In this document: positions 21,601 to 31,639 of the stretch, piece after piece | How the letters are laid out: the number at the start of each line of letters is the position of its first letter | Numbering within the stretch: position 1 is the stretch's first letter | Source of the DNA: Periplaneta americana | Taxonomy: Eukaryota; Arthropoda; Insecta; Blattodea; Blattidae | NCBI RefSeq assembly: GCF_040183065.1 | Contig: NC_091123.1 | Coordinates: 13,874,501-13,938,500, forward strand | Length of the DNA stretch: 64,000 bases | Direction of reading: 5' to 3' | The notes under the pieces: model-generated | Told to the model about the DNA's origin: nothing | The model's input: only the letters and a program-made list of their open reading frames with translations | Databases searched by the model: none | Program-made: the position numbers and the translations under genes

Positions 21601-24600
21601 GAATCTGAATCACACTGAAACTTGACATTGAAAATGTCTTCTTTCTTCATTATTCCCCATATCATGCGTATTGTCAAAAGTATTGTAGGTTAATACAATA
21701 TGATTCATGCACATTATTCCCCATAATGAAGTAGATGGCAAACCATCCTATTTTGCCATATGATATGATATGATATATTTATTCCACCAGCTTACATCGG
21801 TCGTGATGGCCCTTCACATTTCTGCATACAGTGCCATCACTCCCTTGGATAGATAATTTTCTGCTTACGCTTTTTTAAACATGCGTCTATTACATATAAA
21901 TGACCCTGATCACTTTTCTATCACGTCTCTCCCTTCTGTTTCCCTTCCTTCTTTTTCTACTTACCCCCTCCCTTTCCCAGTTATCTATCTTATTCTTACT
22001 AATCTCATTTAAATAAACAATCACTTCTCTCAAACTCTTATTAATTGTTCCCAACATTGTTTACATTAAGTTGAACTCTTCCATAGTTGTCAGCTTATTT
22101 ATTCACTTGAACTAACTTTCACTGACCACTTATTCCCATTAATCTAATCCAGCGTTTCTCAAACTATGGTCCGCAGACCACCTGTGGTCCTCGAGTTCTG
22201 CCCTTGTAGCCCTTCAAAAAAGACAGAAGAAAAAATAAAATTCAATCGAATTGCGTACCACACTATAGCTGAAAATCTCAGAGTTTGTAAATGACACATG
22301 GCAATCGCCTTTCACATTTTCTCCCAGAACTGACATTTTATGAAATTTATTTACCCTACCCGTCTATCGCCTTCCCACTCTACTCTCAGCAACAAAAGAG
22401 GGATTTAAAGCACTATGAACGTGGTGTTTCTCGTTATCTTTTCCGTGCAAATCTGGTGTTGTGCCTGTTACCCAGCTAGGGACCACCCGAAGTCATAACA
22501 GGACCAAAGTACCGAACCTTTTCATGTATTTATGACTTTCTTAATAGTTTTGCTGACACTCAGTCTGCACATTCAAACGGTCACGTCGTACACCAATAAT
22601 AGAACATGCAAAATTGCATCTTTACTTGTTGAAAATGGGGCATGTTTCTGCATTAATTTTTTTATTTCTGTTTTTGCAAATGCCGATATAAGAAATTTTC
22701 TTCTATTAACATTAACTTAATTAGTTATTACTAATATAAAATTAATTGAATTAAATTAATTTTAATTAATTATTTCTACATTGAAATGTAAGTATACTGT
22801 TATTAAAATTTGCTACATAAATGATAAATTTGCTTTCAAAGGGAACAAGAGTAAGGTGGTCCGCGGAACTGTTCTGACTTAAAAAAGTGGTCCCCACTTC
22901 AGAAAAGTTTGAGAAAGACTGATCTGATCTGTATATTTTCAGACGAAGTAGTTTCTACAGTTTCATTACATTTCCATCCCCTCTTTCTTTATTATATTTG
23001 TATCACTACTTACTTATTATCACTCTCTGATTATTACTTGTATGTTATCCTTTTTCACTATTATTCCTTTGCCTTACCGTCTTTTCTGTCACTATCACTC
23101 TTTTCACTTTATCACTTTCCTTAGTTTGTCACTCATGCATACTATTTTCACTTTATCACTTTCCTATGGCTTGTACTCACGCACCAACCTCTTAAGTTAT
23201 AACTTTTCTGTCCCTTACTTCTTCCCACTGGCGTACCTCTATTCGATGTCGCTAATGTTACTTCATCCCTTCCAGTTCTTGCAGAATCTTGACTTCTTAT
23301 CTTAGTATCTTCTTCATCTCTCGATCCTTTTTGTAATTGCTGACCCATATTTGTTTTGTTCTTCCAGCTGGATTCACTGCACTCTTTTTGCTGTTCTCAG
23401 CTTCTGTATGCCATCCTTTTGTTCTCCCCTGTCTACCTGATGTCGTCATCATCATTTTAGTGCAAGCCTCTTGTTTCTTCTTTAATCTCTTGTTGACACC
23501 CTCGTCTGCTGCTGTTGCTGCACTTTGCATTACTCTGGTCGCTGGCCTCTCTTCCTGGTTCATGTGACTCGCTGACTAATTCATTCCATCGCTTGCTATT
23601 CTTCCCTGTGTGATGACCTCTCCACCTTCTAATTTTTTAAATAGTTCTCCCATCGTATGTTTTATTATAATGTTCCTTATCTCCTCTTTCATTGTCCCTA
23701 TCTCTGTATGGTTCAAGTATTTTGCCATATGTAATAGTTTCATTTGTAGGTAGCCTCAACATCCTTTATTATTTTCACTTTCTGTCTAATATTTAATTTC
23801 TTTTGTTCAGTCACCATTATAACAATGCTTAAACAGCATAAAGTAACAAAAAAAAAAAACTTGGAACCAGGATCCAAACAACTCGCGAGAATAAAGCAAA
23901 CAAAGCAACCACTCTGTGAAAACAGCGCAAAGCAAGACTATAAAGAATGATAAAGAATAATGCATTACAATTAATTGAGATGTGGTATCGAATATGCTGA
24001 ACTATTGATTATTGAAAGTCGAGTTGATATTTCGGGCTTCATTATCACAAAATCCGCTTGAAAAGTATTCCTTAAAAGCAGAATTTTCTGCTATGGCCAA
24101 TACAAGGAGTTAGTGCTGGTTCACAATAAACCGGAAACGAGAATCGGAACGAAAACGAAAACGGTAAAATTGTTAAAATGTGTACATTTAAATGTGAGCA
24201 TTCACAATTAACGAAAAGCTTGCCGGAGCCTGGGATCGGGAACGGAGAGTTGGCCAAGTTTCAACTTTGGCGTTCACGTTTCCGATCACAGCCCACTAGA
24301 TTCATTCTATTGCCATCTAAAAGCTATTTTGTCGTCGTATATTTTGTAGCAAGAAGACCGTGACATAACCTATGCATTATTTTGTTCTGTGCTGTGCATC
24401 ATGGAGCAAGTTTTATTTGATGAGATTCTAATATTGAGTGTTGAGGAAAATCCTCACGTTTACGATAAGAGGCGCGCCTCGTATAAAGATGAGAAAATGA
24501 AGGAGAATACGTGGCTTTCAATAGCTGCATCTTTGAACTCCGATCGTAAGTGAATCATATTTTATTACTGTATTGGCTGTATTACACACTACATATTCAC

Positions 24601-25525
24601 GCTTCAATTCAATAACTACTGTTGTGTTCATTTTTGTTCTATTACAAATGTTTCTTCTCTAATTATTTTACGTTATGGTAGACTTAAAATAGGTTGTGAT
24701 AATAAAGATGCATGGACATATTTATAGTACCGTTGAAATTTTGAAATTGGTTAACCTGTGTTTATGTTGACTGCCTTGTACTCACGAGAGAACGCCATTG
24801 GTCAATTATACACAAATAACATCAGAATGCGTAATATCGACTTTACATATCGTTATTGACATACATATCGATATGCATAGTTGTCTACGTTCTCGGTTTA
24901 TTGTGAATCAAAAATGTTCATATTCACGTCGTCTGCTTCTCGTTTTCATTCTGGTTCTCGTTCCCGGTTTATTGTGAACCAGCCTTTAATGTTCACAAAA
25001 TAGTTTTGTGACATGGTGAATAAATAGTTTTCCAAGTAATTTTTGGAAAATATGTAATTCATTTTGCATCATATTACCAAGTTTTATGTATAGTTTGATA
25101 TTTCTTGGGGTATAAGTGCAGGCATATTTCCAGAGTTTTTAGGTTATATAAATCTGAACCCTAGTGATGATGTTGATGATAAAGTCTGCACACCTTTATC
25201 TTACTTAGAGAATATTTCACCCATTCTGTTGTTATGTTTCAGAGCCACATAAGTTACATGGTTAGGCATAGTTTTAATTTAAGCTTTATAAAAGGAGGAC
25301 GTTGTGTTGATGCTTGCAGGCTGGTTTGAGATGGACGAGCAGCATAACACGAAGGTGTATGTGAGCAATCTGCCACTGGACATCACGGAGCAGGAGTTCG
25401 TGGATGTTATGCAGAAGTGCGGCCTTGTGATGCGGGACACGGAGACTGGCAAGATGAAGGTGAAGCTGTACACAGAGCCGGACTCCTCGCAGCTCAAGGG
25501 TGACGGACTGTGCTCCTACATCAAG
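13311..25525 (+). CDS. HTATSF1: Tat-SF1 (HTATSF1/Cus2-like) splicing factor, exons 1-4, partial
   Basis: Four exons join in frame (13311-13779, 15209-15432, 19328-19481, 25320-25525; intron phases 1, 0, 1) into 351 codons with canonical GT/AG sites. Visible are an acidic Ser/Glu-rich N-terminus, three copies of a YTD..(S/D)G..Y.WD..K..W repeat (residues about 70-100, 145-170, 200-232), the block WFPKVDEDFLAHYQMNYGF, and RRM1 beginning KVYVSNLP. In the family, Tat-SF1 is a nuclear U2 snRNP-associated factor that contacts SF3B1. The rest (end of RRM1, RRM2 region, acidic tail) should lie on later exons that I could not find; exon 4 ends with a good GTACAG donor. The three introns (1.4, 3.9 and 5.8 kb) are full of transposons. 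Confidence 0.9.
13903..13960. repeat. (TA)n microsatellite
   Basis: About 28 TA units in intron 1 of the Tat-SF1 gene. Confidence 0.95.
14010..14250 (+). mobile_element. tRNA-derived SINE (SINE-6)
   Basis: The head GGCTGGGTAGTTTAGTTGGT resembles a tRNA 5' half, with a diverged box B (GGGTTGAATCGTAGG). The body contains GAAGGGCCCCTCTTG and GGTGGTCGGAGCCTGG. It lies in intron 1 and directly abuts the next, opposite-strand SINE. Confidence 0.65.
14251..14552 (-). mobile_element. SINE-5 (tRNA-derived)
   Basis: On the - strand the head reads GCCGGGTAGCTCAGTTGATA (box A) and AGGTTCAATCCCAGGTGG (box B). The GC-rich body has GGGTCTTTCCCGGGGGTAAA and the 3' end is CCTTTACCTTT. A second copy is at 40954-41241. 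The tRNA-like head is strong, but the SINE body shows it is not a tRNA gene. Confidence 0.82.
14631..14667. repeat. (TG)n/(CG-TG) microsatellite
   Basis: GTGTGTGT passing into GCGTGCGTGCGT, within intron 1. Confidence 0.9.
15209..15432 (+). CDS. HTATSF1: Tat-SF1 exon 2
   Basis: Acceptor TATGTTGCAG|GT, in phase with exon 1 (G+GT gives Gly). Encodes VTYKYDNTKSSWVVK (end of repeat 2), an acidic Asp/Glu/Ser run, and repeat 3 HTYTDASDGTVYIWDREKNA ending WFPK. The donor is AAAG|GTACGG, phase 0. Confidence 0.9.
15661..15697. repeat. (TTTC)n microsatellite
   Basis: About eight TTTC units in intron 2, next to a SINE 3' end. Confidence 0.9.
15780..16463. mobile_element. Inverted pair of tRNA-derived SINE pieces
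   Basis: A - strand SINE head at about 15790-15895 has box B GGGTTCAAATCCCGG and box A GTGGCTTAGTGGATAAAGC; it faces a + strand piece at 16330-16400 carrying the same GGGTTCAAATCCCGGTGCC. Around them are further inverted arms: 16113-16160 pairs with about 16410-16460 (TTAATGTACCGAAGTACATA), and an exact 27-bp stem pairs 16300-16326 with 16391-16417. All lies in intron 2. Confidence 0.65.
16464..17688. other. Intron 2 DNA, no further feature recognised
   Basis: AT-rich. An 80-codon open frame at 16567-16809 has no recognised motif. Confidence 0.35.
17691..19020 (-). mobile_element. Mariner transposon, full length (1330 bp)
   Basis: Matched terminal repeats of about 28 bp begin CGAGGGGGATCCAGGAAATA on the left and CGAGGGGGATCCAAGAAATA on the complement of the right. 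They are flanked by TA at 17689-17690 and 19021-19022. It carries one long transposase frame with a single stop. It lies in intron 2 of the Tat-SF1 gene, opposite to the gene. Confidence 0.93.
17788..18861 (-). pseudogene. Mariner transposase with one in-frame stop
   Basis: ATG at 18861 (MNDMIDNPADCE) to the stop after GGDYVEK at 17788 gives 357 codons, the usual mariner size. The N-terminal helix-turn-helix region (FLNARHLKPAEIYQQLKEVY) ends in GRPS. The catalytic triad sits in VTGDEIWVSH, LLHDNARPH and SPDLAPSDFHLF, so all three Asp of the D,D34D triad are kept. One TGA at about 18139-18141 interrupts the frame after LRKLR; the frame resumes without a shift. It therefore needs no indel to explain its loss and looks young. 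Not functional as read. Confidence 0.92.
19328..19481 (+). CDS. HTATSF1: Tat-SF1 exon 3
   Basis: Acceptor TTGTTGCAG|GTG. Encodes VDEDFLAHYQMNYGFTDNSA, the block that follows the last YTD repeat in the family. An Ala/Lys/Glu-rich linker (KEAEAKSESSEDKAALKRKA) follows. The donor is CCCCA|GTAAGT, phase 1. Confidence 0.9.
19616..20362. mobile_element. Large palindromic (fold-back) element
   Basis: Inverted arms of about 240 bases: 19620-19870 pairs with 20125-20360. Shared blocks include GGTTAGGTACAGCTTA, TGTATCTTGTACAATAATGA, TTCACTGTGCAGT and GCGTTTCCCTCATAACT. The centre is AT-rich. No coding capacity. It lies in intron 3. Ends approximate. Confidence 0.75.
20487..21528. mobile_element. Composite element with three copies of a terminal motif
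   Basis: GGGTGCTCGTGTAAAGGGGG near 20488 and its complement CCCCCTTTACACGAGCACCC near 21501 form outer inverted ends. A third, related motif (TAACCCCTTTAACACGAG) sits at about 20618. Between that motif and the right end lies the 0.8-kb element that is found alone at 54694-55503. I read this as one element inserted into, or captured by, another. Superfamily unknown. Confidence 0.55.
20640..21443. mobile_element. 0.8-kb repeat, copy 1
   Basis: Matches 54694-55503 along its whole length with few differences: from AGTAATATACGTTACAAGAG to GCACGATCTCGCACAAA. It starts with a hairpin (GAGCGGTATGTTGACGTTTT against the complement near 20730-20762). No terminal inverted repeat and no protein motif were found. 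Confidence 0.75.
22150..22921. mobile_element. hAT-type non-autonomous element, 772 bp
   Basis: The ends are CAGCGTTTCTCAAACTATGG at the left and the complement of CAGTCTTTCTCAAACTTTTC at the right. They are flanked by an 8-bp duplication ATCTAATC (22142-22149) / ATCTGATC (22922-22929), one mismatch. CAG-TTTCTCAAAC is a typical hAT terminus. No transposase is seen. In intron 3. Confidence 0.8.
22970..23830 (-). other. Decayed coding-like region, unidentified
   Basis: The + strand is pyrimidine-rich. On the - strand there are consecutive open stretches: one beginning near 23817 (MVTEQKKLNIRQKVKIIKDVE), and one at 23563-23297 (Lys/Ala-rich, ENSKKSAVNPAGRTKQIW). The first peptide vaguely recalls the N-terminus of CENP-B/pogo-type transposases, and the second a basic nucleic-acid-binding protein. 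Neither is a firm match. Confidence 0.3.
24113..24985 (+). mobile_element. PIF/Harbinger-type element with MADF exon
   Basis: Terminal repeats are GTGCTGGTTCACAATAAACC on the left and AGGCTGGTTCACAATAAACC on the complement of the right. They are flanked by TTA at 24110-24112 and 24986-24988, the 3-bp target preference of PIF/Harbinger. The sub-terminal region has further complementary blocks (GAACGAGAACC type). It carries the start of a MADF-type protein gene but no DDE transposase, so it is non-autonomous. In intron 3. Confidence 0.8.
24401..24553 (+). pseudogene. MADF-domain protein, first exon only
   Basis: ATG at 24401 opens 50 codons: LILSVEENPHVYDKRRASYK then EKMKENTWLSIAASLN. The pattern (L...V..NP.LYD.....Y.D...K...W..IA..L) is that of the MADF/Myb-SANT-like DNA-binding domain carried as a second protein by PIF/Harbinger elements. 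A strong splice donor GATC|GTAAGTGA lies at 24545/24546. The remaining exons are missing. Confidence 0.65.
25320..25525 (+). CDS. HTATSF1: Tat-SF1 exon 4 (RRM1)
   Basis: Acceptor GCTTGCAG|GC, completing Ser across the junction. Encodes WFEMDEQHNTKVYVSNLPLD (RNP2 strand KVYVSNLP), then ITEQEFVDVMQKCGLVMRD, and the strand KGDGLCSYIK matching the RNP1-side strand of Tat-SF1 RRM1. The donor is CAAG|GTACAG, phase 0. The GC content is clearly higher than the surrounding DNA. Confidence 0.92.
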
Positions 25526-25628
25526 GTACAGCATGCTGTTATAACTCTATCATAGTGGTGGTGGGGTGTGATTTTGTCGCTGTGATAGGTTTGTCACTGG
25601 TTCCGACTGCGACTCATTCATTTATTTA

Positions 25629-26630
25629 GGCCCAATTGTATAAAACTCTCTGACTAAAGATCAATTTTGATCGAAGATCGGAAAGTGAACCGAGTTCAGA
25701 CACTTCTTCTATTGTATAAAACTTTTCTGCTATCAAATTACCTTGGTTCAAATGCAATCTAAGTTCACGTGAAAAGGACTTGGCAACATCGCATAAATAG
25801 GTGAAGTATGTAATGCGCGGGCCATGTTGTACAAGTTTGTTCAGTGTAGCCAATTTAGCGACTTTAATTCTTTTTCAACGACAATTTCTTTTAACTTTTA
25901 TATTGCTTAAATAGGGATTTAGCGACCTTTTTAGCACCTCATAGTGAGAAAATTTAATCTTTCTTTGTTCATAATAAGAAATCTAGCAACTTTCCAACTA
26001 CTTTTTGGCGACTTTCCGCACACTCTGTTGGAGACGCTGGTTGGTTTTGTGCGTTGTAAATAATGGCGGACAATAAGAAGAAGATTGACTGTTCTCCAAA
26101 TTGTTATCATGTTATGGTGTTTGATACTGCTAAACATAATAAAGCTTTATAAAATGACAATTTTCGTTTAGTAATACAGTTAATTGAAAATTTATGAATG
26201 TACCCATCATATCCATGAATAATTAATGGTTGTTATAAACATAATATAATTATAGGTTATGTTATTTGATACTGCTGAACATGATGAAGCCTTATAAAAT
26301 ATAAGAATTTTTCTATATTAAGGCAAGAAATTGAAAAAAGAAAAAAAAAATATATATATATATATATAAATAAATGTATCTACCATATATATTAATAATA
26401 ATGGTTATTCCTTTTGCACAATCTGCTACTCGTATACTTCAAACAGAAAAGAAATAACTGAACTTGGATCATCTAACTTAATTGGAGAAATTTCTTCAGT
26501 CAAAGTTGACTTTAGTTTAAGACGAATTAATCTCAGATTAGACTTTATACAACACAAAATTCCAAGTTCAGCTAGAACGAGGATCAATTTAACCTCTGAT
26601 CTAAGATTAAATGATTTATACAATCGGCCC
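25629..26630. mobile_element. PIF/Harbinger-like element, 1002 bp
   Basis: The ends GGCCCAATTGTATAAAACTC and GGGCCGATTGTATAAATCAT (complement of the right) are flanked by TTA at 25626-25628 and 26631-26633. The sub-terminal blocks (GATCAATTTTGATC, GATCTAAGATTAA) are partly complementary. A short frame from ATG at 26063 starts MADNKKK, the style of a Harbinger MADF/Myb protein, but ends after 29 codons. No transposase. Confidence 0.7.
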
Positions 26631-26639
26631 TTAGTGTTC

Positions 26640-26680
26640 TGCCCAAGGGCAGGTCTTTCACTGCAGACCCAGCTGATGAC
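26640..26680 (-). repeat. Short 3'-end piece of another LINE
   Basis: TGCCCAAGGGCAGGTCTTTC is shared with 39893-39915 and, inverted, with 40425-40440. It is the 3' end of the LINE family described at 39885-40450. Confidence 0.55.
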
Positions 26681-26681
26681 G

Positions 26682-27484
26682 GATGACGTGAATATGTTAG
26701 GAGAAAGTCCACAAACGATTAGAGAAAACACGGAAATTTTACTTGGAGCAAGTAAAGCGATAGGTTTGGAAGTAAATCCAGAAAAGAGAAAGTATATGAT
26801 TATGTCTCGTGACCAGAATATTGTACGAAATGGAAATATAAAAATTGGAGATTTGTTCTTCGAAGAGGTTGAAAAATTCAAATATTTTGGAGCAACAGTA
26901 ACAAATATAAATGACACTCAGAAGGAAATTAAACGCAGAATAAATATGGCAAATGGCTGTTATTATTTGGTTGAGAAGCTTTTGTCATCTAGTCTGCTGC
27001 CAAAAAATCTGAAAGTTAGAATTTATAAAACAGTTATATTACCGGTTGTTCTTTATGGTTGTGAAACTTGGACTCTCACTTTGAGAGGGGAACACAGATT
27101 AAGAGTGTTTGAGAATAAGGTTCTTAGGAAAATAGGATGAAGTTACAGGAGAATGGAAGAAGTTACACAACGCAGAACTGCCGCATTGTATTCTTCACCT
27201 GACATAATCAGCAACATTAAATCCAGACGTTTGAGATGGGCAGGGCATGTAGCATGTATGCATGAATCAAGAAATGCATATAGAGTGTTAGATCAGAGGC
27301 CGAAGGGAAAAAGATCTTTGGGGAGGCCAAGACTTAGATGGGAGAATAATATTAAAATGGATTTGAGGGAGGTGGGATATGATGGTAGAGACTGGATTAA
27401 TCTTGCTTAGGATAGGGACCAATGGCGGGCTTATGTGAGGACCGCAATGAACCTCCAGGTTTCTTAAAAGCCATTTGTAAGTAA
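26682..27484 (+). mobile_element. LINE family A copy, RT C-terminus to 3' end
   Basis: Starts in the YxDD box ([20 protein letters not shown]) and continues through [21 protein letters not shown] to RWAGHVACMHESRN and GYDGRDWINLA, with a stop in place of Gln. About ten bases are missing near 27135 (after KVLRKI), which shifts the frame. The 3' tail is GTAAGTAAG. Confidence 0.88.
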
Positions 27485-29888
27485 GGCTGTCTTTAAAAGT
27501 GTTCTGGATGACTTTAGAATTCGTACAACAATAGTTGCAAAAATATTTATTTTCCATAAAAATATACTTTCCAAAATAGGTACAAGGTTTGAAGTGTCTG
27601 AGCTTTTTGTCGAAAATCCCCTCATTCAATTGTAATTGATATTATGCATTACTTTTGAACAGCTTGTAAGTCTTGTGTATTTTAAATGCATTCTCTTTTG
27701 ATACTTTGGCTGAACAGGGTGGAGATAATAGTAATTAAGCGTGTTTTGGTATTTTTTTTATCAAGATTTTCAGGGTAAGTGGAAAATTTTCAGATACACC
27801 CACTGTCAGATCTGTTGTTGACGTTGATTGTAATGCTCATTTAGATAGACAATACATGTGTCACAAGCATTTAGTGAATCCATTAGCATGGTTATTGCAT
27901 CACGTCATCTGATAGCTAATACAGCTGGCTTGCAAAGCAGTAACCAAGAATATACTATATGGGGAAACTTAAGAAATCATTAGGAAGTAACAAGAAAGAA
28001 TACTAAATACTTTTGTTGATGCTGAGGATGGTAGAATTTTTGTATAGATAGTGATGAAAAATAGGAAAATTTCTGTCTTTCACTCTCTTGAAAAACTAAT
28101 GTTGTCTATTTTATTAACATGTTTATTAACAGTAAACAGAATTAGATATATCTGCTGTATTGTTATAAAGATGTCTTAATTGGAAACACATTCCAGAATC
28201 TCGTTAACAACTTCAGTCATGTTCTGAGATCTTAATCCCATGCATGTCAGGAGTATGAACTGGTTTGCTAGTCCAAGCCAGTAGAAGTTTCTCACATCAG
28301 TCAGTGACTTCTGAATATTGGTTGCCATAACTGTGGTCCAGTGCCTTTCAACATTTCTTGTAACTTTTCAAGTGAGAGTCTAAATTGGAAAGGATTGTTA
28401 GATCTTTGTATGCAGGGTTTTCTATAATAAATTCTTCGTTTTCTTTGGACTGGCAAACGAACGTCCTGTTCGGAAACCACAAGTTGTATTAGTTCACTAG
28501 AACTAAGACAAATGCAGATAAATATTAAGGCCATGGATCAATGAAAATAATGAAAGAACCATAAAAAAATGGAAAATTTGTTTTTAACTCTAAAAAATAA
28601 AATAATGTTTCAGTTTTATAAATATGTGCTTATTTTGGCCCTGTGACGAATTTAAAGGGACGGCACGTGTGTGGAGCTGTGGCCCTTTAAACTGACACTC
28701 AGCTGTCATTCTCACAGAATTTGTACTTCATTCTAACTAAATTTACTTTTCATATTTCGTGGTGTTATGTGAGAGAAAAATGTGTGTGGTAGACCTGTAA
28801 AGGAAGGAAGGATATCGATACTATATAATTATATCATATACATGCTGTACTTTGATACTCGTTTTCTCGATTTTCCAATTTTCAATATTTTGTAACATTC
28901 AAAATGCTCTAATGAATGCAGTTTTTCTCCAATCTCAGTGAAATTTTGCACAGAAGTCCACAAAATCATGTGAAGTAAACTGATACAATATGTGTTTTCT
29001 TCTGCTATTGAAAGTATTCAAATCATCATGTGTTGAGAATGTGATAAGTTAAAAAAATGAAAAATTAACAACTAAAAGAGTAATCGGAAAAATACGAAAA
29101 GCATGTGCCATATTTTACATACATCTATCAGGAATAAATTAAATATAAATTTAAATAAAAATTATGTAAACTTTGAAAATTGGGATAATTTTATTTCAGT
29201 ATTAAAAAAAAATAATTATAAGTAAACTAATTGGAATATCAAAGTGAAAATTTGTGTATTGCATGTCCACATTGTAAAAATATGTGTTAAACGTTTCAGA
29301 TTAATTGGTGTAGAAATGTAGAAGTTATAAATTTCACAGATCCATAGCCTTGACAAAATCCTTTTTCTAAAATTCCGTTAACAGTATCAATACAAAATTT
29401 TGACAGTAGTTTGTTAAGTTACAAGTCAGCACCCGGTTTACTTCGTGTATTTTCCAGTCCATATGACAGACACAGTTCTCTATTGTTAGATTTCATTGTC
29501 TTGTAAACCAGGTCTAAAAGTTCTCCCAACGAACACCACATTCATAGCAGGATATTTGGTGAAATTCTTAGCTTTTAGTGCATATATAGTCCGGGTCTGC
29601 TTACTTCATTCCCTAAGGATGAAACCTAACCATTTTCCCCCCATTACTACTTATGCTAGTGGATTGTGGTGATTTTCTAGTTTGCAGGTTGAATTTTCTT
29701 TTGCGAACTTTGTTTCTAATTTCGATACTGACAAATACTACAAATATTAGTGATTTTGTAACTGTTATGTTGGCAGCTGAGACAAATATCGATAATATTT
29801 GTCGGTACTCGAGTTCCATGAAATTAAAAATTTACTAGATTTCTGAGCCGGTTACTGGAAGCTAGTGAAATTTGAACATACTAGTAAT
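27485..29888. other. No gene recognised
   Basis: AT-rich DNA with short open frames only and no internal repeat I could align. The continuation exon of Tat-SF1 was looked for by eye on the + strand here and not found. Confidence 0.35.
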
Positions 29889-29890
29889 TA

Positions 29891-30134
29891 GTAGAAAAGT
29901 TTTCCGGGCTATGAGGCCGTGGTCTGTTGGTTGTGAGACCAAACGTTTCGTTCACTGCTGCGGTGAACATCTTCAGTGGTGTCTATTGCTGGTGCGGCTG
30001 GTGCTACTGCGCGTGCCGATTACAGGCTGCGCTGGCTGAACGAAACGTTTGGTCTCACAACCAACAGACCACGGCCTCATAGCCCGGAAAACTTTTCTAC
30101 TATTGACGCCGGCCGTGAAAGTCTACACTCCAAT
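29891..30134 (+). mobile_element. Penelope-like fold-back remnant with 13-bp TSD
   Basis: Exact inverted arms of about 66 bases (29889-29954 and 30037-30102) share GAAAAGTTTTCCGGGC, GAGGCCGTGGTCTGTTGG and CAAACGTTTCGTTCA. After the right arm it ends GACGCCGGCCGTGAAAGTCT. It is flanked by ATACTAGTAATTA at 29878-29890 and 30135-30147. The ACGAAACGTTTGGTC...GGAAAA style of ending is what I associate with the LTR-like ends of Penelope-like retroelements, which often insert with inverted partial copies. Family assignment is inference. Confidence 0.6.
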
Positions 30135-30147
30135 ATACTAGTAATTA

Positions 30148-31639
30148 ATTAATATTATTAATATTAATACATAATAGTTATTTTATGTGTTGCATTGTGG
30201 TTATAATCAAGGCTATAGTCAGTTAAGTTTTTGGAGTTAGTACTAATAATTTCATATGGTCAAACAAAATACATTTTTAGGTTAGGTCTCGTGAGTCAGT
30301 TGTTTAGTCAAACCAATGAATTTCTTATTGCCAGACAAAATACTTGACATGTTGATCCCTTTCTCGTATAGTTTGCCTACGAAAATATGTTACAAATTAT
30401 TGAATTTATTTAAAATAACTTTCCAACATAAAGTACTGTAAGTAAATAAGTAATTTAATACGTAAGATCTTGTGATATCTGGTAACAGTTGGCAACACTG
30501 ACAAGACGGCAATATTTGCTGTTTAGGAACTGTTCTTATGTGACCCTCACTATAAATGCGATATCTACTTGTAACTTCATCTTAAGAAAAAAAAAAGCTA
30601 GAGCTCATTTGCTGTAAATCGCCATTTTTTGTTATTTCTTTAAATAAAGACTCGTTAATTTTTAATCCATCATCATCATCATCATCGTCATCCTAACAGG
30701 TGATAGTCCTAGAAGGACTGTTCTGGTCTACAAAAATTTTCCCGCCATCTCTTCATAAGATGATTTTGTTTCATGTGCATTGTGTGAACTACCTCATAAT
30801 CAAATAGTATGAATAAAATGTGTCCAGCAGATTACAGATTTTTTTTATTGTCAGCAGGTTGTCTTTCGACATTTGTAGTCTTCGTACCTAGTAGTAACTT
30901 ATGAGTTTGGGACACCTGAAAGAGTAACATTGTCCAATGATATACTATACTGTAGTAGGATGACTGTTTATGATTATATAGTGTCAGGAGAGGTCTTAAA
31001 TCTAGACTTAACCTAAATCCCAAGCCATAGACCAGCCATTTTCAATCAGTGTGCCGCGAGAAAATGAAAATAGCAAAGCTTGTCACTGCCGCATAATTCA
31101 CTTTTCACTTACCAAATTATTGCTATGAGGAATAGACCCAGGAGATGACAGTTCCCAACAGTATTGTCAACAAACGCCAGTCAGAATCAAGTATGAATGT
31201 TAAAAATATTACATTATTATATTTACACGATCTACGCTGCACTGTATATAGCAATTTTATACTTAAAATGAGCATTAAAATTCTCTAAACAAAGATAGCA
31301 ACACTTCATAAATTTTCCCTGCATACTCCCAGCAAGGTGACAAGGGATGTAATATGGTTCTGTTTCTTAGATATGTCACAATTCTGGGGTATTCTCGTGG
31401 TAATATGAATAAAATCCTAGAAAGAGAGAAACAAAGATAGTTCCTAAGCCACAGTCTATAATAGAATTAAGTTGAACTTCTGTAATATAATCACTGCATG
31501 CCAGGAGATTTCTGTTCAATTGATGATGGGGTCATGGATTTTCGCCATAGATGTAGATAATCTTTCTGGTTGTACTATCTCCCTGGAATTTACTCAGCTT
31601 CTAGCAGAACACAGTCTGTGTTCACTATAAGTAGTTGCT
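30148..31639. other. No gene recognised
   Basis: Contains a short (CAT)n run at 30668-30686, and at about 31040 a GTGCCGCGAG motif typical of some MITE ends, without a recognised partner. Confidence 0.35.
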
